Assembly (NCBI GenBank): GCA_020848375.1
Contig: JADLAF010000214.1
Span: forward strand, 1-52,655
Direction of reading: 5' to 3'
Origin: Ignavibacteriaceae bacterium
Lineage (GTDB): Bacteria > Bacteroidota > Ignavibacteria > Ignavibacteriales > Ignavibacteriaceae
Length of the DNA stretch: 52,655 nt
Shown: positions 45,219 to 52,655 of the stretch, one piece after another
Layout: every line of letters starts with the position of its first letter
How positions within the stretch are numbered: position 1 is the first letter of the stretch
Notes under the pieces: model-generated
The model's input: the letters and a program-made list of their open reading frames with translations, nothing else
Databases searched by the model: none
What the model was told of the DNA's origin: nothing
Position numbers and translations under genes: made by a program

Positions 45219-48200
45219 TTAACTAATTTTTATATCAAGACCAAGGCCTTGAAGTTCTTTAATTAATACGTTAAAGGATTCGGGTATATTCGGGTCCTGA
45301 ATATTCTGTCCTTTTACTATTGCATCATATACCTTTGTTCTTCCGGCAACGTCATCACTCTTAACGGTGAGAATTTCCTGAAGAATATGTGATGCTCCGT
45401 AGGCCTCAAGAGCCCAGACTTCCATTTCTCCGAATCTCTGACCACCGAACTGAGCTTTACCTCCGAGCGGCTGCTGAGTAATAAGAGAGTAGGGTCCGAT
45501 GCTCCTTGCATGAATTTTATCGTCAACAAGGTGACCGAGTTTAAGCATATATATATACCCGCAGGTAACCGGCGAATGGAATTTTTCGCCTGAGCGACCG
45601 TCAACAAGTTCAGCTTTAACTCCGTTCGGAAGTCCGGCTTTGCTTACCCATTCGTTTACATCTTCAGGGGAAGCACCGTCAAATACCGGTGTGGCAAATT
45701 TAACTCCGAGCTTCTTTCCTACCCAGCCAAGTGCGGTTTCATACAACTGACCAAGATTCATTCTTGATGGCACACCGAGCGGATTAAGAATAATATCTAC
45801 AGGAGTACCGTCGTCCAGGAATGGCATATCTTCGACCGGAACGATCTTAGATACAACACCCTTGTTGCCGTGCCTGCCTGCCATTTTGTCGCCCACAGAG
45901 ATTTTTCTCTTCTTGGCAACATAAACTTTAGCGAGCTGAAGAATTCCCGGAGGAAGTTCATCACCAAGCTGTAGTTTCATTTTCTCTCTCTTATATTCTT
46001 CTTCAAGAACATTAAGATACTGGAAATAGCTCTTATATAATTTTCTAACAAGTTCGCTTTGCTTGCTGTCATCAAACCATGCTTCAGCAGGTTCGTAATT
46101 CTTTATTAACTGGACATCTTCAAAATGACTGTCACTCAGTTTGGTATTTGCTTTTACTGCAACTTTGCCTTCGAGGTCTCTGATACCTTTGGTAGAATGA
46201 CCGACGCAGATTGATTTCAGTTTTGCAAGCAGTTTTTGATCGTGAATCAGGAAGCGGTTCTTGAAATCATTTTCAAACTGATCAAGTATTCTTTTTTCGT
46301 TCTTTTTGGTATCAGCTTCTTTTTTCTTCTTGCTGAAAAGTCTGGTTTTTATAACCGTACCGCGAAGCCCCGGTGTTGCTTTAAGCGATGCATCTTTTAC
46401 ATCACCTGCTTTGTCACCAAAGATAGCACGCAGCAGTTTTTCTTCAGGAGTCGGATCGGTTTCACCTTTAGGAGTGATTTTACCAATCAGTATATCTCCT
46501 TCCTTTACCTCCGCGCCGACTCGAATGATTCCGTTTTCATCAAGATTACGGAGTGTTTCATCGTTCACGTTAGGAATTTCGCGTGTGAGTTCTTCTTCAC
46601 CGCGCTTTGTTTCGCGTACCTGGGTTTCGAATTCTTCAATGTGAATGGAGGTATATATATCCTCGGCAACAAGACGTTCGCTCAGGATGATAGCATCCTC
46701 AAAGTTATAACCTCTCCAGGGCATGAATGCAACAAGGACGTTTCTTCCCAGTGCTAATTCGCCGCCCTGTGTAGCAAAACCGTCTGCAAGAACATCGCCC
46801 TTTTTAATGCGCTGCCCCCGTTTAACAATCGGTTTCTGGCTTATTGAAGTTTCCTGATTGGTACCGGAAAACTTAATCAGTTTATAGGTCTTAAGATGAC
46901 TGTCTTCAAATCTGAGCAGTGTTGCTTCTGAATCAGGATCGAAGTCATATTTAACCATGATTTTATCAGAGTCAACATAGTCAATTACTCCACTGTCCTC
47001 AGCAACAATAACCGCGCGGGAGTCCTTGGCTGCTTTGCCTTCCAGACCCGTACCAACAACCGGAGCTTCAGGACGGAGGAGCGGCACCGCCTGGCGCTGC
47101 ATGTTTGAGCCCATGAGTGCGCGGTTAGCATCATCGTGCTCAAGAAACGGTATGAGTGCAGCCGCCGCAGATACGATCTGTGCAGGTGCTACATCCATGA
47201 AGTCAATCTTTTCGGGAACCTCAATGGGGAATTCACCATGTTTTCTTGATTTAACTCTCTGATCAACAAATGAACCATCCTTGTTAAGGAGCGCATTTGC
47301 CTGAGCAATTGTTTTCTGATCTTCCATCTCAGCAGTGAGATAGATAAGCTCGTTTGTAACCTTGCCGTCTTTAACCACGCGGTACGGAGTTTCAAGGAAA
47401 CCATAACGATTTACGCGGGCATAGATCGTCAGTGATGAAATAAGACCGATGTTTGGACCTTCCGGTGTTTCAATCGGGCAAAGACGTCCGTAGTGTGTAT
47501 AGTGTACGTCACGAACTTCAAAGCCCGCTCTTTCTCTGGTAAGACCGCCTGGTCCGAGTGCTGACATTCTTCTCTTATGAGTAAGTTCTGCAAGCGGATT
47601 GGTCTGATCCATAAACTGAGAAAGCTGGTTGGTTCCGAAGAAGCCGTTAATAACACTGCTTATGGTACGGGCGTTAACCAGTTCAGAAGGAGTGAAGTTT
47701 TCCGAATCACGGATGTTCATTCTTTCTTTTATGGTACGTGCCATTCTGGCAATACCCACGTTAAACTGCGCGCCGAGCTGCTCGCCTACCGTTTTAACTC
47801 TTCTGTTACCCAGATGATCTATATCATCTGATTCTTCAAGACCATCTTTCATGCGAAGTATATACTTCATAATCTCGATGATATCTTCAGGCGTAAGGAC
47901 TGTTGTAGTTTCCGGAATTTCAAGCTTCAGCTTGTCATTCATGCGGTGACGGCCCACATCACCAAGATCATATCTCTTGTCATTAAAGAAGAGTTTTTCG
48001 ATGAGTGCCTGAGCAGCTTCAAGATCCGGCGGCTCACCGGTTCTTAACTGACGGTAAATGGCAAAGAGCGCTTCCTCACGGGAGTGAGAAGTATCTTTTT
48101 TAAGTGTATTAATAATAAGGTTCTGCTCAACTTTTGTATCGGTCTTGATTACCTTAATTACTTCAACTTCAGCTTCATGAATTCTTTCGAGATGATCTTC

Positions 48201-48980
48201 TGAGATTACATCTTCGCGGGTAAGAAAGATTTCACCGGTATTCATATCAACAACATCGCTTGCGATGGTGCGACCGATGAAATCTGCAATATTTACTTCC
48301 TTTACAGGAATCTCTTCAACTAAGTTAAAAAGCTCAAGAATCTGCTCATCGGTAACAAACCCTAAAGCGCGGAGCAGCATGGTTGAGGGGAATTTTTTTC
48401 TGCGGTCAATGTAGCAGTAAAGAATATAGTTAATATCAGTAGCGAATTCAACCCATGAGCCCTTCAGCGGAATAATTCTGGCTGAATAAAGAGGAGTATT
48501 GTTTGGGTGGAATGCTTTAGAGAAGGCAACACCAGGGGAACGATGAAGCTGAGTGACAACAACACGTTCGGCACCGTTAATAATAAAGGTTGCTTTGTCA
48601 GTCATAAAAGGAAGATTGCCGAGATAGACAACTTCTTCTACTGCATCAACCCACTCCTGTGTTTCCTGATCTTTTGCGGAAAGACGCAGTTTTGCCTTAA
48701 GCGGAGCAGAAAAGGTAAGACCCTTTTCGGTGCACTCAGCCATTGAGTAGCGCGGCTTTTCGATGTAGTATTCTACAAAATCGAGCCGGAAATTTTCTTT
48801 GTTATCAAAAATCGGAAAGTTAGATGTAAAGACCTGCTGCAGACCAAAGCTCTCCCTTTCTGCCGGAGCAGTGTGAAGCTGTAAAAAACCTTCAAAAGAT
48901 TCTTTCTGAATAGCTAAAAGATCGGGTACATCAAGAATTGGCTCAATCTGTCCGAAGGAAATTCTATTGTTATTTTCCAA
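45219..48980 (-). CDS. rpoB: RNA polymerase subunit beta (TTG start)
   Basis: This 1253-aa protein has CPIETPEGPNIGLISSL, the rifampicin-region sequence NQLSQFMDQTNPLAELTHKR (sensitive-type residues) and GEMEVWALEAYGASHILQE. The start is a TTG (MENNNRISFGQIEPILDVPD) with GGAG 9 bp upstream; no ATG suits. Upstream lies the rplL terminator and a 14-bp palindrome, ATACGATGTCGTAT (49007-49020). Confidence 0.97.
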   Translation of the reverse strand: MENNNRISFGQIEPILDVPDLLAIQKESFEGFLQLHTAPAERESFGLQQVFTSNFPIFDNKENFRLDFVEYYIEKPRYSMAECTEKGLTFSAPLKAKLRLSAKDQETQEWVDAVEEVVYLGNLPFMTDKATFIINGAERVVVTQLHRSPGVAFSKAFHPNNTPLYSARIIPLKGSWVEFATDINYILYCYIDRRKKFPSTMLLRALGFVTDEQILELFNLVEEIPVKEVNIADFIGRTIASDVVDMNTGEIFLTREDVISEDHLERIHEAEVEVIKVIKTDTKVEQNLIINTLKKDTSHSREEALFAIYRQLRTGEPPDLEAAQALIEKLFFNDKRYDLGDVGRHRMNDKLKLEIPETTTVLTPEDIIEIMKYILRMKDGLEESDDIDHLGNRRVKTVGEQLGAQFNVGIARMARTIKERMNIRDSENFTPSELVNARTISSVINGFFGTNQLSQFMDQTNPLAELTHKRRMSALGPGGLTRERAGFEVRDVHYTHYGRLCPIETPEGPNIGLISSLTIYARVNRYGFLETPYRVVKDGKVTNELIYLTAEMEDQKTIAQANALLNKDGSFVDQRVKSRKHGEFPIEVPEKIDFMDVAPAQIVSAAAALIPFLEHDDANRALMGSNMQRQAVPLLRPEAPVVGTGLEGKAAKDSRAVIVAEDSGVIDYVDSDKIMVKYDFDPDSEATLLRFEDSHLKTYKLIKFSGTNQETSISQKPIVKRGQRIKKGDVLADGFATQGGELALGRNVLVAFMPWRGYNFEDAIILSERLVAEDIYTSIHIEEFETQVRETKRGEEELTREIPNVNDETLRNLDENGIIRVGAEVKEGDILIGKITPKGETDPTPEEKLLRAIFGDKAGDVKDASLKATPGLRGTVIKTRLFSKKKKEADTKKNEKRILDQFENDFKNRFLIHDQKLLAKLKSICVGHSTKGIRDLEGKVAVKANTKLSDSHFEDVQLIKNYEPAEAWFDDSKQSELVRKLYKSYFQYLNVLEEEYKREKMKLQLGDELPPGILQLAKVYVAKKRKISVGDKMAGRHGNKGVVSKIVPVEDMPFLDDGTPVDIILNPLGVPSRMNLGQLYETALGWVGKKLGVKFATPVFDGASPEDVNEWVSKAGLPNGVKAELVDGRSGEKFHSPVTCGYIYMLKLGHLVDDKIHARSIGPYSLITQQPLGGKAQFGGQRFGEMEVWALEAYGASHILQEILTVKSDDVAGRTKVYDAIVKGQNIQDPNIPESFNVLIKELQGLGLDIKIS

Positions 48981-49023
48981 GGTTTGTTTCTCCGATAGTT
49001 CTTTTCATACGATGTCGTATCAA

Positions 49024-49060
49024 ATAAAAAAACGATAAGACGGATTACTCCGTCTTATCG
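49024..49060 (-). terminator. rplL-rpoB intergenic terminator / attenuator
   Basis: A perfect 12-bp stem CGATAAGACGGA / TCCGTCTTATCG (49060-49049 / 49044-49033) with a 4-nt loop is followed by seven T residues on the minus strand. It begins 58 bp after the rplL stop. In E. coli a partial terminator at the same site lowers rpoBC expression relative to rplJL; the same role is likely here. Confidence 0.92.
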
Positions 49061-49118
49061 GCAATGTTACTATTGCAATAATGTAGGGACGAAAAAAAAT
49101 AAAGTAATTTTTAAAAAA

Positions 49119-49502
49119 TTACTTTACCTGAACCGTTGCGCCTGCTTCTTCGAGCTCTTTCTTGATCTTTTCAGATTCGTCTTTGGATACAGCTTCTTTT
49201 ACGGTCTTTGGAGCACCGTCAACCAGATCCTTAGCTTCTTTCAGACCGAGACCGGTATGAGCGCGGACAACTTTGATAACGTTGATTTTGTTAGCACCGG
49301 CTGCGGTAAGAACAACATCAAACTCGGTCTTTTCTTCAACCGGAGCTGCTGCGGCAGCACCTGCTGCTGGCATTGCACCCATCATCATAGGAGCAGCAGC
49401 GCTTACGCCAAACTCTTCTTCAAGAGCTTTCTTTAATTCTGTTGCTTCAACTAAGGTTAATGCTTTGATTTTTTCTACTAATTCTGATACTTTTTCAGAC
49501 AT
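49119..49502 (-). CDS. rplL: 50S ribosomal protein L7/L12
   Basis: The 127-aa protein has an N-terminal dimer domain ([20 protein letters not shown]), an Ala/Pro-rich hinge ([15 protein letters not shown]) and a C-terminal domain ([37 protein letters not shown]). It forms the stalk that recruits translation GTPases. The ATG follows CAGGAGATATATA. Confidence 0.98.
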   Translation of the reverse strand: MSEKVSELVEKIKALTLVEATELKKALEEEFGVSAAAPMMMGAMPAAGAAAAAPVEEKTEFDVVLTAAGANKINVIKVVRAHTGLGLKEAKDLVDGAPKTVKEAVSKDESEKIKKELEEAGATVQVK

Positions 49503-49533
49503 TATATATCTCCTGATCTGTTATTATTAAAAT

Positions 49534-50055
49534 TTATGCAGCTTTTTTCTTTTCGATCTCATCAATAACACTGACAAGCTCTCTGATAACTGCGTGAATG
49601 GTACCGACGATACCGGATGCAGGTGCATTTATGCTGCTGAGTATTGAAGCTATCACTTCTGGTTTGCTCGGCAGTGAAGCCAGCTCGTTTAAGCTGCTGC
49701 CGGGAAAATACTGTGCATCAATGCAGGCACCTTTTAAGGTGAATTTTTTCTTATCATCAAAATACTTTTTGATCACTTTGGCAGGTGCACCCGGGTTATC
49801 GAATGCAAATGCAAAGCCGGACATTCCGGGCAGCGACCCTTTCAGGTCTGCATACTTTCCGGTCTGGTCAACTGCTCGTGAGAAAAAAGTGTTCTTAACG
49901 ACTTTGTAAACAATTCCCTCTTTCCGGAATTCATCGCGAAGTTTGCTTATATCGCCAACGCCAACACCGGCATAGTCCACACAATAGACTGCCATGCTCT
50001 TGTTGATGAGTTCAGCAACCTCGTCAATTACTATTTGTTTTTCGTTTCTATCCAT
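49534..50055 (-). CDS. rplJ: 50S ribosomal protein L10
   Basis: This 173-aa protein (MDRNEKQIVIDEVAELINKS, YKVVKNTFFSRAVDQTGKY) is L10, the base of the L7/L12 stalk and in E. coli the repressor of this operon. The 70-bp gap to rplA contains an inverted repeat ATTACG/CGTAAT on the minus strand that may be part of an L10 leader, but I cannot confirm a match. Confidence 0.96.
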   Translation of the reverse strand: MDRNEKQIVIDEVAELINKSMAVYCVDYAGVGVGDISKLRDEFRKEGIVYKVVKNTFFSRAVDQTGKYADLKGSLPGMSGFAFAFDNPGAPAKVIKKYFDDKKKFTLKGACIDAQYFPGSSLNELASLPSKPEVIASILSSINAPASGIVGTIHAVIRELVSVIDEIEKKKAA

Positions 50056-50125
50056 TGTACTCCCGGATAATAAGGTTGTTAATCATTACGAACGAGAACT
50101 TAGAAGCGATTTAGTGCGTAATCTC

Positions 50126-50821
50126 TTAGTGTACAGCTACTTCCTCTTTCGAAACTCTAAGACCAGGCCCCATAGAGCTGGTGAGCGTTAAGCTCTTTAT
50201 ATATGTTCCTTTTGAGGATGCAGGTTTCAGTTTAACCACTGTATTCAGGAAGGCCTGAACGTTTTCAACCAATTGGTCAACTTCAAAATTTAGTTTGCCT
50301 AAGGAGGTGTGTATGATACCGGCTTTTTCAACACGGAAATCAATTTTACCGGCTTTAACTTCTTTTACTGCTTTTGCAACATCCATGGTAACCGTTCCGC
50401 TCTTTGGGTTCGGCATAAGTCCTTTAGGTCCAAGCATCTTGCCGAGCTTTCCTAATTCTGCCATTACATCAGGGGTTGCAATAATTACATCAACATCTGC
50501 CCAGCCGCCTTTAATCTTTTCGAGGTATTCTTCAAATCCGGCGAAATCTGCACCGGCTGAAAGAGCATCCTGCGCCTTGGGGCCTTTGGCGATGACGAGT
50601 ACTTTGACACTCTTTCCGGTTCCGTGTGGCAATGATACGGTTCCTCTTACGTTTTGATCTGCATGACGCGGATCAACACCAAGACGAATAGCGATATCAA
50701 GCGACTCCGTAAACTTTACGTTGGAGTGTTTCTTCAGTTCTGCGACAGCTTCTCTCAGAGTGTACTCTTTCTGAGTATTTACTGTCTCCTGAATTTTTGT
50801 ATATCTTTTTGATGCTTTCAT
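50126..50821 (-). CDS. rplA: 50S ribosomal protein L1
   Basis: The 231-aa two-domain protein (FTESLDIAIRLGVDPRHADQ, NVRGTVSLPHGTGKSVKVLV, KLGKMLGPKGLMPNPKSGTV) is full-length L1 of the E-site stalk. It lies 22 bp after rplK. Confidence 0.98.
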   Translation of the reverse strand: MKASKRYTKIQETVNTQKEYTLREAVAELKKHSNVKFTESLDIAIRLGVDPRHADQNVRGTVSLPHGTGKSVKVLVIAKGPKAQDALSAGADFAGFEEYLEKIKGGWADVDVIIATPDVMAELGKLGKMLGPKGLMPNPKSGTVTMDVAKAVKEVKAGKIDFRVEKAGIIHTSLGKLNFEVDQLVENVQAFLNTVVKLKPASSKGTYIKSLTLTSSMGPGLRVSKEEVAVH

Positions 50822-50843
50822 TTTTGATTCTTTTTAGGTGAAA

Positions 50844-51269
50844 TTATCCTTCTACGGTGATACCCATTGAGCGGGCTGTACCGGCAACCATACTCTTGGC
50901 TGCTTCAATATCATTTGCGTTAAGATCAGGCATTTTTAATTTTGCAATTTCTTCAACCTGAGCCATACTAACCTTACCGACTTTGTTTCTGTTCGGGATG
51001 GCTGAACCCTTTTCGAGCTTGGCTGCCTTAAGAAGGAGAACCGGAGCAGGAGGGGTTTTGGTAATAAAGGTGAATGACTTATCTGAGAATACAGTAATAA
51101 CAACCGGGATAATAAGTCCGTCCTGTGATGCTGTTCTTGCATTGAACTGCTTACAGAACTCCATAATGTTTACACCCTTTTGACCGAGCGCGGGACCAAC
51201 CGGTGGTGATGGGTTAGCTTTTCCTGCCGGAATCTGGAGCTTAATGTAACCTGTTATTTTCTTAGCCAT
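50844..51269 (-). CDS. rplK: 50S ribosomal protein L11
   Basis: This 141-aa protein ([60 protein letters not shown]) is typical L11 of the GTPase-associated centre. It follows nusG by 27 bp. Confidence 0.98.
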   Translation of the reverse strand: MAKKITGYIKLQIPAGKANPSPPVGPALGQKGVNIMEFCKQFNARTASQDGLIIPVVITVFSDKSFTFITKTPPAPVLLLKAAKLEKGSAIPNRNKVGKVSMAQVEEIAKLKMPDLNANDIEAAKSMVAGTARSMGITVEG

Positions 51270-51296
51270 AGTTAAACCTGATTATCTCTTGTAATT

Positions 51297-51836
51297 CTAT
51301 TTTTCTAATTCTGCCTGATCAAAGTCAATTTCAACCGGTGTTTTTCTTCCGAGAATTGGCACCATCACCTTGATCTTCATTTTTTCTTCATTTACTTCTT
51401 CAACCTGACCGGCAAAAGACTTGAATGGTCCGTTAACAATCTTTACGGTATCACCGTGTCTGAACAGAGTTTCCATTCTTTCATCAACTGCATCAGGGTT
51501 TGCGCGGCTCATAAGAGCTTTTACTTCGTGAGCGGGAAGCGCTGTCGGGTGAAGACGCCCGTTACCCACAAAACCAAGTACAGATGTAGTAGTAAGGATA
51601 AACTCCTTAACAGCAGCATCCATTTCGCAGTTGATGAGCATGTGACCGGGAAGAAGATTTTTCGTTTTACTTTTCTTCTTACCGTCTTTAACCTCGAAAA
51701 CTTTTTCCATAGGGATGAGGATTTCCGTAACCTTTGCCTGAAGCTTTTCGTTATCCTTAAGCTCATGCTCGAGCAAGGTTTTCACCTTGTTCTCATGACC
51801 GGTAACGGTTTTAATCACATACCACTTATGTTCCAT
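51297..51836 (-). CDS. nusG: Transcription termination/antitermination factor NusG
   Basis: This 179-aa protein has an NGN domain (EHKWYVIKTVTGHENKVKTL, LLPGHMLINCEM) and a C-terminal KOW domain (GDTVKIVNGPFKSFAGQVEE). NusG binds polymerase and links it to Rho or to S10 on the ribosome. It follows secE by 9 bp. Confidence 0.97.
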   Translation of the reverse strand: MEHKWYVIKTVTGHENKVKTLLEHELKDNEKLQAKVTEILIPMEKVFEVKDGKKKSKTKNLLPGHMLINCEMDAAVKEFILTTTSVLGFVGNGRLHPTALPAHEVKALMSRANPDAVDERMETLFRHGDTVKIVNGPFKSFAGQVEEVNEEKMKIKVMVPILGRKTPVEIDFDQAELEK

Positions 51837-51845
51837 ATTTCCTGC

Positions 51846-52028
51846 TTAGTATATCGCTTTGAATAATTCGGTCAGACCGATATCCACCGCATACGTGAAA
51901 ACGGAAATAGCGAGACAAACCACAATAACAATCGTGGTTGACTCTTTAAGTTCTTCCTGAGTTGGCCAGGTAACTTTTTTCATTTCCTTGACCACATCAT
52001 TAACGAAGTTTACAATTTTATCTTTCAT
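51846..52028 (-). CDS. secE: Protein translocase subunit SecE
   Basis: This 60-aa protein starts MKDKIVNFVNDVVKEMKKVT, has the conserved WPTQEELKESTTIVIVV amphipathic segment and one membrane helix. The frame extends to 52073 but would run into tRNA-Trp, so the ATG at 52028 is preferred. It completes SecYE together with secY at 25881-27218. Confidence 0.95.
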   Translation of the reverse strand: MKDKIVNFVNDVVKEMKKVTWPTQEELKESTTIVIVVCLAISVFTYAVDIGLTELFKAIY

Positions 52029-52046
52029 AGCGTCTTTCGATACTTG

Positions 52047-52119
52047 CACGGCAGGAGGGACTCGAACCCCCAACCTGCGGTTTTGGAGACCGCTGCTCTA
52101 CCAATTGAGCCACTGCCGT
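52047..52119 (-). tRNA. tRNA-Trp (anticodon CCA)
   Basis: The 73-nt cloverleaf has acceptor ACGGCAG/CTGCCGT, D arm GGCTCAATTGGTAGAGC, anticodon stem GCGGT/ACCGC with loop CTCCAAA and T arm GGGGGTTCGAGTCCCTC. It lies 18 bp before secE and 12 bp after rpmG, the common tRNA-Trp/secE/nusG neighbourhood. Confidence 0.97.
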
Positions 52120-52131
52120 ATGGGTACTTAA

Positions 52132-52281
52132 TTATTTTGTCTCTTTATGAATGACATGCTTCTTGCACCAGCGGCAGTATTTTTTGTACTCAACGCGCTG
52201 GGGATGCGTTCTTTTGTTCTTTGTCGTGGAATAATTCCTTCTTTTGCACTCTGTGCACTCTAAGGTGATTATTTCTCTCAT
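52132..52281 (-). CDS. rpmG: 50S ribosomal protein L33 (zinc-binding form)
   Basis: The 49-aa protein [20 protein letters not shown] and on to [14 protein letters not shown] has two CxxC pairs, so it is the C+ zinc-ribbon form. The frame extends to 52374, but that overlaps tRNA-Thr, so the ATG at 52281 is chosen. It occupies the place where tuf often lies. Confidence 0.96.
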   Translation of the reverse strand: MREIITLECTECKRRNYSTTKNKRTHPQRVEYKKYCRWCKKHVIHKETK

Positions 52282-52316
52282 CGGAAGTATCCTGTTGTAT
52301 AAAAAGTAGTAATGAG

Positions 52317-52389
52317 AGCTGACGACCGGGATTGAACCGGTGACCTCATCCTTACCAAGGATGTGCTCTACCAACTGAGCTACGTCAGC
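52317..52389 (-). tRNA. tRNA-Thr (anticodon GGU)
   Basis: The 73-nt cloverleaf has acceptor GCTGACG/CGTCAGC, D arm GCTCAGTTGGTAGAGC, anticodon stem CATCC/GGATG with loop TTGGTAA and T arm ACCGGTTCAATCCCGGT. It lies 16 bp downstream of tRNA-Gly and 35 bp upstream of the rpmG start. Confidence 0.97.
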
Positions 52390-52405
52390 TTATTAAATAA
52401 GGTTG

Positions 52406-52478
52406 AGCGAGAGACGGGACTCGAACCCGCGACCAACAGCTTGGAAGGCTGTGACTCTACCAACTGAGTTACTCTCGC
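52406..52478 (-). tRNA. tRNA-Gly (anticodon UCC)
   Basis: The 73-nt cloverleaf has acceptor GCGAGAG/CTCTCGC, D arm ACTCAGTTGGTAGAGT, anticodon stem ACAGC/GCTGT with loop CTTCCAA and T arm GCGGGTTCGAGTCCCGT. CCA is not encoded. Confidence 0.97.
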
Positions 52479-52508
52479 GACACTGAAATCTGTTTCTCCA
52501 CAAGAAAA

Positions 52509-52543
52509 TAAAAGGTTAATCTGAGAATCAAATTAACCTTTTC
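52509..52543 (-). terminator. AT-rich hairpin between tRNA-Tyr and tRNA-Gly
   Basis: On the minus strand AAAAGGTTAAT and ATTAACCTTTT pair over about 10 bp around an 11-nt loop and are followed by ATTTTC. It may terminate or process the tRNA-Tyr transcript. The stem is weak, and it may simply separate two tRNAs of one precursor. Confidence 0.45.
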
Positions 52544-52549
52544 TCTAAG

Positions 52550-52633
52550 TGGGCGGCGAGGGATTCGAACCCCCAAAGGCGTCAGCCAACGGATTTACAG
52601 TCCGCCCCGGCTCTCCAACTCCGGCGTCCGCCC
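52550..52633 (-). tRNA. tRNA-Tyr (anticodon GUA)
   Basis: The 84-nt class II tRNA has acceptor GGGCGG/CCGCCC (seventh pair A-G mismatched), anticodon stem GCGGA/TCCGT with loop CTGTAAA, a long variable arm and T arm GGGGGTTCGAATCCCTC. It lies 22 bp from the window end, and an upstream promoter would be outside the window. Confidence 0.95.
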
Positions 52634-52655
52634 AGATTTTTTCAGAACAACAAAA

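Noticed and set aside
46236-46757. 173-codon plus-strand frame inside rpoB
   Set aside because: It lies antisense to highly conserved rpoB codons; the translation (many Phe/Ser runs) looks like a shadow, with no Shine-Dalgarno.
1-52655. Insertion sequences, prophage, CRISPR arrays, integrases
   Set aside because: No transposase, integrase, cas gene or regularly spaced repeat was found on either strand.

Overview
The window is a bacterial chromosome segment dominated by the translation and transcription core. The gene complement suggests the Fibrobacteres-Chlorobi-Bacteroidetes (FCB) group, most likely Ignavibacteriota or a close relative of Chlorobi. Supporting points are a short primary sigma factor of the Bacteroidota/Chlorobi type, promoters resembling the Bacteroidota TTG / TAnnTTTG consensus (upstream of nrdJ and rpsL), frequent non-ATG starts, a B12-dependent ribonucleotide reductase of about 1200 aa, many GAF-SpoIIE phosphatases and moderate GC content. 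The phylum is an inference; no 16S gene is present.

Layout. (1) 1-435: the 3' end of secF on the plus strand, closed by a strong terminator. (2) 662-7779, minus strand: a five-gene partner-switching operon with three SpoIIE-type PP2C phosphatases (one membrane/GAF, one double GAF, one PDZ/membrane/GAF) around an RsbV-like STAS protein and an RsbW-like HATPase. (3) 7992-10921, minus: an ECF sigma factor, its membrane anti-sigma factor and a LiaF-like 'IFGG' membrane protein. A textbook GGAAC-N16-CGTC ECF promoter lies directly upstream of the sigma gene. (4) 11089-14967, plus: nrdJ with a Bacteroidota-type promoter, a structured leader of about 180 nt that I cannot assign to a known riboswitch, and a terminator. 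(5) 15263-21719, minus: a tightly packed run engB, GAF/degenerate-GGDEF protein, deoB (apparently AUU-started), a 59-aa small protein, a PIN-domain protein, two EutN/CcmL microcompartment vertex proteins, primary sigma factor and an NlpC/P60 lipoprotein. Three consecutive 4-bp overlaps tie deoB, the small protein, the PIN protein and the first EutN together. (6) 21783-52633, minus: about 31 kb of contiguous ribosomal/RNA polymerase genes. In transcription order these are tRNA-Tyr, tRNA-Gly, tRNA-Thr, rpmG, tRNA-Trp, secE, nusG, rplKAJL, rpoBC, rpsL-rpsG-fusA-tuf, then the S10, spc and alpha clusters to rplQ.

The super-cluster is punctuated by hairpin/T-tract terminators after rplL, tuf and rplQ and by a promoter plus palindrome before rpsL. 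A tRNA-Gln gene sits inside the spc cluster between rplR and rpsE. There is no adk between secY and map, and no tuf copy between tRNA-Thr and tRNA-Trp.

No insertion sequence, prophage or CRISPR array is visible. The most unusual material is the PIN/EutN block embedded in the primary sigma operon, the nrdJ leader, the three-phosphatase partner switch, the deoB start and the tRNA in the spc operon.
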